NCBI RefSeq assembly: GCF_020216885.1
Contig: NZ_JAIWON010000043.1
Location: forward strand, 1 to 10,000
Length of the DNA: 10,000 nucleotides
Source of the DNA: Zymomonas sp.
GTDB taxonomy: Bacteria > Pseudomonadota > Alphaproteobacteria > Sphingomonadales > Sphingomonadaceae
Direction: 5' to 3'
Shown: piece by piece, positions 7,197-10,000 of the stretch
Layout: each line of letters begins with the position of its first letter
How positions within the stretch are numbered: the stretch's first letter is position 1
Made by a program: the position numbers and the translations under genes
The notes under the pieces: model-generated
Database searches by the model: none
What the model was told of the DNA's origin: nothing
What the model saw: the letters and a program-made list of their open reading frames with translations, nothing else

Positions 7197-7972
7197 TGCT
7201 GATTGATAGCCATTGTCATCTTAATTATCCCGGCATGCTTGAAAAACAGCCGGAGATTTTACAACGCGCGCGGCAGTCGGGTGTGACCGGAATGGTCAAT
7301 GTCGCGACGAAGGAATCCGAATGGGAACCTATTGTCGCAACAGCCACACGGGAAAAAGATGTCTGGGCAGCCGTTGGTATTCATCCCAATGAAGCGGCTG
7401 CCCATGAAAATATAACTAGCCAAAGATTGATCGAAGCAGCAACCCATCCTCGGGTTGTTGCTATCGGTGAAAGCGGGTTAGATTATTTTTATGGCGAAAA
7501 TGACTTTGACCAACAAAAAGCGAGTTTTCGTGAGCATATTATGGCTGCCCGCGAAACGGGCTTACCGTTGATCGTCCATACAAGAGACGCAGAAGAAGAC
7601 ACTGCCAGTATTATCGAAGAAGAAATGGCAAAAGCGCCGTTTAAAGGGCTGATCCATTGTTTTACAGCCAGTCGTTCTTTGGCTGAAAGAATGCTGAAAC
7701 TAGGATTTTATATCTCTATTTCAGGTATCATTACCTTTAAAAATGCCGAAGATTTACGCCAAACGGTCAAAAATCTGCCTTTAGATCGTTTGATGGTTGA
7801 AACGGATTCCCCGTTTCTGGCACCGGTTCCCCATCGCGGTAAAAAAGGGGAACCTGCTTTCGTTGCAGATACAGCGCATTTCCTTAGTCAGATGTTTGGC
7901 ATGGAATATGAAGCCTTCACAGATATGACGAGCCGTAACTTCCTCAAATTATTTGATAAGGTGAAATTATGA
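7196..7972 (+). CDS. tatD: TatD-family metal-dependent hydrolase/nuclease
   Basis: A TIM-barrel metalloenzyme of the TatD family (YcfH/TatD type), 258 aa, full length for the family. Members act as 3'-5' DNases or general metal-dependent phosphodiesterases; the natural substrate here is not shown by sequence. Metal ligands are easy to place: DSHCHLN with H6 and H8, GESGLDYFY with E92, VHTRDA with H128, HCFTAS with H154 and ETDSPFLAP with D204. The conserved GIHP is at 61-64. The start is fixed by a TGATG overlap with metG and an AAGGAT ribosome site (7182-7187), eight bases upstream. Despite the name it has no role in twin-arginine export, and there are no tat translocase genes here. The metG-tatD-metallo-beta-lactamase order is, from memory, a common alphaproteobacterial arrangement. 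Its stop overlaps the next start by four bases. Confidence 0.94.
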   Translation: MLIDSHCHLNYPGMLEKQPEILQRARQSGVTGMVNVATKESEWEPIVATATREKDVWAAVGIHPNEAAAHENITSQRLIEAATHPRVVAIGESGLDYFYGENDFDQQKASFREHIMAARETGLPLIVHTRDAEEDTASIIEEEMAKAPFKGLIHCFTASRSLAERMLKLGFYISISGIITFKNAEDLRQTVKNLPLDRLMVETDSPFLAPVPHRGKKGEPAFVADTAHFLSQMFGMEYEAFTDMTSRNFLKLFDKVKL

Positions 7973-8733
7973 AACTCCGTCTTCTCGGTTCTGGCACATC
8001 ATCCGGTGTGCCTATAATCGGGAATAACTGGGGAACATGTGACCCGAATGAGCCTAAGAATAACAGGACAAGGGCTTCTTTATATCTGGAAACGGATCAG
8101 ATCAAAATCTTGATTGATACGTCGCCCGATATGCGATCGCAGCTTTTGAAAGCCGATATTTCAATTCTTGATGCGGTTTTATGGACGCATGATCATGCCG
8201 ATCATTGCCATGGCATTGATGATTTGCGGCCTATCTTTCATCGGCGAGGAGAACCTATTCTGGGATTTGCTAGAGCTGAAACTTTATCGGGTTTGAAACA
8301 GCGTTTTTCTTATGTCTTTGATGGATATGGTGATTATCGTGCAACTGTTGAAGCCCATGTCTTGCCTGATCATCTGACTATAGGCGATGTTGAGATTTCG
8401 GTAACGGATCAGCCTCATGCGAGGATAACCAGTGCCGGTTTTTGCTTTAAGCATAAAAATATTCGTATCGGATATGCGACTGATTTCAATAACATAACAG
8501 ACGAAATGGCGAAATTGTATCAAGGTGTCGACCTTTGGATTGTAGATACCTTGCGGGAAAGGCCACATCCATCACACCCCCATTTGGCCATGATTTTGGA
8601 ATGGGCTGAAAAGCTACAGGTCAAAAGGGCAGTGACATGCCATATGGATAATTCGATGGATTATGCGACTTTATCGCAAAAATTGCCGGATTATATGGAA
8701 GTCGGATATGATGGCTGGACAACAGAAATCTAG
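7969..8733 (+). CDS. MBL-fold metallo-hydrolase, PhnP-like
   Basis: A 254-aa cytoplasmic metallo-beta-lactamase-fold hydrolase of the PhnP/COG1235 type; no signal peptide is visible. The N-terminus MKLRLLGSGTSSGVP and the ASLYLET strand are typical. Metal-binding residues are THDHADHCHGID (H74, D78, H79, with H76), QPH with H150, YATDFN with D172, and the C-terminal CHMDNSMDY with H225. In E. coli, PhnP hydrolyses a ribose 1,2-cyclic phosphate made by C-P lyase. No phn gene is visible here, so the substrate is more likely another cyclic phosphodiester or nucleotide; this is inference. The zinc-site cysteines of PhnP are reduced to C24 in WGTCDPNEPKN. The ATG shares an ATGA overlap with the tatD stop, and AAGGTGA (7958-7964) is the ribosome site. 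It is the last gene of the packed run and is followed 21 nt later by a terminator hairpin. Confidence 0.88.
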   Translation: MKLRLLGSGTSSGVPIIGNNWGTCDPNEPKNNRTRASLYLETDQIKILIDTSPDMRSQLLKADISILDAVLWTHDHADHCHGIDDLRPIFHRRGEPILGFARAETLSGLKQRFSYVFDGYGDYRATVEAHVLPDHLTIGDVEISVTDQPHARITSAGFCFKHKNIRIGYATDFNNITDEMAKLYQGVDLWIVDTLRERPHPSHPHLAMILEWAEKLQVKRAVTCHMDNSMDYATLSQKLPDYMEVGYDGWTTEI

Positions 8734-8754
8734 ATACAATCAATAATCGGGCAG

Positions 8755-8782
8755 GGGGGTAAAACCCCCATTCCTTTTTCTT
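8755..8782 (+). terminator. Strong rho-independent terminator at the end of the long operon
   Basis: GGGGGT (8755-8760) and ACCCCC (8764-8769) form a 6-bp GC-rich stem around AAA, followed by ATTCCTTTTTCTT (8770-8782). The classical stem-plus-T-tract layout begins 21 nt after the stop of the metallo-hydrolase gene, so it very likely ends the tmk-holB-metG-tatD-hydrolase transcript. Confidence 0.85.
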
Positions 8783-8802
8783 GCCTTCTGATAAAAAAAT
8801 TT

Positions 8803-8850
8803 GAGAGCTCTTCTTTGTAATCTGCCCTTTTATTGCAAGAAGCTCTTTTC
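8803..8850 (+). repeat. Imperfect hairpin in the gap before mazG
   Basis: AGAGC (8804-8808) pairs with GCTCT (8842-8846), and TTCTT (8811-8815) pairs with AAGAA (8837-8841), with TC bulged on the 5' side. A weaker GTAA/TTGC extension (8817-8820 with 8833-8836) closes onto a 12-nt loop. The left arm also contains the palindrome AGAGCTCT (8804-8811). Four T residues follow (8846-8849). It could be a backup terminator or the end of a small RNA. Confidence 0.4.
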
Positions 8851-9027
8851 GAGAAAATTCATGCCATGAAGACATTTCTATTTTGGGAATTGATAGAAAG
8901 AATTTGAAAAAGAAAAATATCAGACGTCCATAAAGGGAAGAGACTTCATTGATAAAAAGCGATCAGATAGACAAGAGCCGTATTTTATCAAGAGAGGCTC
9001 ATTTAAAGGGGTTCCTTGAGGGGAAAT

Positions 9028-9055
9028 TGGTTTTATTTAACATAATATATATTAT
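9028..9055 (+). promoter_or_regulatory. Candidate mazG promoter with overlapping 14-bp palindrome
   Basis: TTGGTT (9028-9033) and TATTAT (9050-9055) are separated by 16 nt and resemble sigma-70-type -35 and -10 elements. The -10 forms the right end of ATAATATATATTAT (9042-9055), a perfect 14-bp palindrome that could be an operator or simply an AT-rich melting region. The predicted transcript start is about 9062, roughly 20 nt before the mazG ATG, and the ribosome site AAGAGG is at 9068-9073. Alphaproteobacterial promoters vary, so the boxes are tentative. Confidence 0.5.
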
Positions 9056-9081
9056 CAGACTTACAGTAAGAGGCCGCTTCT

Positions 9082-9897
9082 ATGGATAAAGACGCTTCAC
9101 AATCCCAAAAATCTGATTTTTCTTCCATTGATACACTGCGTCAAATTATGGCGCGTTTGCGTGATCCAGCGAAAGGTTGTGCATGGGATGCCGCACAAAA
9201 TTTTTCGAGCATTGCGCCTTATGCCATTGAAGAAGCCTATGAAGTTGTTGATGCTATCGAGCAACAAGATATGCATGAGTTAAAAAACGAGCTTGGAGAC
9301 TTACTCCTTCAAGTCGTGTTTCATTCTCAAATGGCTTCGGAAAAAAATCTGTTTACTTTTGATGATGTCGTCGCCGCTATCTGCCAAAAGATGATCCGTC
9401 GTCATCCGCATGTTTTCCAAGAGAAAGATATAGATGCGACCCGCATTAAGGGTAATTGGGAAAAGATTAAGGCCGAAGAACGTTCTGAAAAAAAATCAAA
9501 TGATTCTGGTGCGTTGGCAGGCATTGCTAAGGCTTTACCGGCACTTATACGCGCCAAAAAAATACAGGAACGCGCGGCCAGAACCGGATTTGACTGGTCA
9601 GATACTGTTGGCCCCAGAACCAAAATTGATGAAGAATTAGCCGAAGTCGATAATGCCACCGATCATGAAAATCTGATTGAAGAAATCGGTGATGTCCTCT
9701 TTACTGTCACGACTTTTGCAAGACATCATGGCATTGATGCGGAGCAAGCCCTTAAAAAATCGAATGAAAAATTCGAAAATCGTTTTAAAATAATGGAAGA
9801 AATTGCGGGTGGCGATATTACGCCCCTACCCTTATCCGAGAAAGAAAATTTATGGATTGCAGCAAAAAATTACGAAAAATCTAATAATAAAAAATAG
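9082..9897 (+). CDS. mazG: Nucleoside triphosphate pyrophosphohydrolase MazG
   Basis: A 271-aa two-domain MazG that hydrolyses NTPs/dNTPs to NMP plus PPi, clearing non-canonical nucleotides; in E. coli it also affects the (p)ppGpp-linked stress response. The N-terminal domain has the hallmark GCAWDAAQNFSSIAPYAIEEAYE (31-54), with metal ligands E50, E51, E54 and the ELGD pair E70/D73. The link region KGNWEKIKAEER lies at about 123-134. The second domain has EELAEVD (E184, E185, E188) and EEIGD (E201, D204), so both sites keep their acidic clusters. Length matches the E. coli-type protein, not the short phage-type MazG. The ATG at 9082 is preceded by AAGAGG (9068-9073) with eight bases spacing. 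It stands alone between its own promoter candidate and a terminator, with no mazEF toxin-antitoxin or relA gene in view. The C-terminal tail is Asn/Lys-rich. Confidence 0.95.
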   Translation: MDKDASQSQKSDFSSIDTLRQIMARLRDPAKGCAWDAAQNFSSIAPYAIEEAYEVVDAIEQQDMHELKNELGDLLLQVVFHSQMASEKNLFTFDDVVAAICQKMIRRHPHVFQEKDIDATRIKGNWEKIKAEERSEKKSNDSGALAGIAKALPALIRAKKIQERAARTGFDWSDTVGPRTKIDEELAEVDNATDHENLIEEIGDVLFTVTTFARHHGIDAEQALKKSNEKFENRFKIMEEIAGGDITPLPLSEKENLWIAAKNYEKSNNKK

Positions 9898-9950
9898 ATA
9901 TAACAATATTGAATTTTAACTATATTCTGTCATTTGAGAAATTCTTGCGC

Positions 9951-9982
9951 GCTCTACCTCTATAGATAGAGCCTTTCTTTTT
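9951..9982 (+). terminator. Rho-independent terminator after mazG
   Basis: GCTCTA (9951-9956) pairs with TAGAGC (9967-9972); the 10-nt loop contains the palindrome TCTATAGA (9959-9966), which can pair internally. A T-rich tract follows at 9974-9982 (TTTCTTTTT). It lies 53 nt after the mazG stop. The stretch 9898-9950 shows nothing else. Confidence 0.75.
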
Positions 9983-10000
9983 AACGTCACTTTTTTATTT

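Larger units (their letters stand above)
8734..9081. other. 348-nt intergenic region without a supported gene
   Basis: This is the longest non-coding stretch in the window. It holds a strong terminator (8755-8782), an imperfect hairpin (8803-8850), a GAGCC/GGCTC inverted repeat (8975-8979 and 8996-9000, 16-nt loop), and a candidate promoter with a perfect AT palindrome (9028-9055) ahead of mazG. The longest + strand ATG frame I checked, from 8866, encodes only 13 codons before a stop. An antisense frame across the terminator looks spurious. No tRNA-like cloverleaf was seen. Confidence 0.7.

Noticed and set aside
7196..7972. Reading tatD as part of a twin-arginine translocation locus
   Set aside because: TatD proteins are metal-dependent hydrolases and no tatA, tatB or tatC is present.
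8621..8875. 84-codon minus-strand open frame ahead of mazG
   Set aside because: It runs through the intrinsic terminator and the 3' end of the hydrolase gene, has no clear ribosome site, and its composition is that of a chance frame.
9082..9897. mazG as part of a toxin-antitoxin or phage-defence locus
   Set aside because: It is the long two-domain housekeeping form, standing alone between a promoter candidate and a terminator, with no toxin or defence gene nearby.
1..10000. CRISPR arrays, insertion sequences, integrase sites, tRNA or rRNA genes
   Set aside because: No direct repeats with regular spacing, transposase motifs or cloverleaf-like sequences were seen on reading both strands.

Overview
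The window reads as a stretch of alphaproteobacterial chromosome. All ten supported genes lie on the + strand and coding density is high. Base composition is moderate for the class (mid-40s % G+C by eye, not computed). The gene set (GH8 cellulase, MltB, RlpA, PBP5-type carboxypeptidase, tmk, holB, metG, tatD, PhnP-like hydrolase, mazG), the zinc-less HolB and MetG types and the composition together suggest a low-GC member of the Sphingomonadales. Zymomonas is my best guess; this is inference from memory of gene content, not a database match.

Layout: 1-100 is a leader with two small inverted repeats. 101-1120 encodes a secreted GH8 endoglucanase (BcsZ/CelA type). After a 78-nt gap comes a cell-wall block: a MltB-type lytic transglycosylase (1199-2284), an RlpA-type lipoprotein whose start lies inside the end of mltB (2268-2741), and a D-alanyl-D-alanine carboxypeptidase (2817-3992). 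The carboxypeptidase gene overlaps tmk (thymidylate kinase), which begins a tightly packed run: tmk-holB-metG-tatD-MBL hydrolase. Four of the five junctions between the carboxypeptidase gene and the hydrolase gene are 1- to 4-nt stop/start overlaps, and the fifth (holB-metG) is a 17-nt gap. This run is probably one transcript with translational coupling, and it ends at a strong intrinsic terminator (8755-8782). A 348-nt non-coding gap follows, with a second imperfect hairpin and an AT-rich palindrome in a likely promoter. mazG (9082-9897) then stands alone, with its own terminator at 9951-9982.

How the genes work together: MltB cleaves glycan strands, RlpA acts or binds at glycan strands, and the carboxypeptidase trims stem pentapeptides, so the three form a periplasmic murein-remodelling set. 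The GH8 enzyme would act on beta-1,4-glucan, and a link to a cellulose synthase operon upstream of the window is plausible but unseen. Tmk makes dTDP for DNA synthesis, HolB is the clamp-loader delta' subunit, MetG charges tRNA-Met, TatD is a metal-dependent nuclease/hydrolase, and MazG removes non-canonical or excess NTPs. The second half is therefore nucleotide, replication and translation housekeeping.

I saw no mobile element, tRNA, rRNA, CRISPR array, toxin-antitoxin pair or defence system. This looks like an ordinary core-genome region. The points worth a second look are regulatory DNA around mazG, the double signal features of the GH8 enzyme, and family variants that have lost zinc or cofactor residues.
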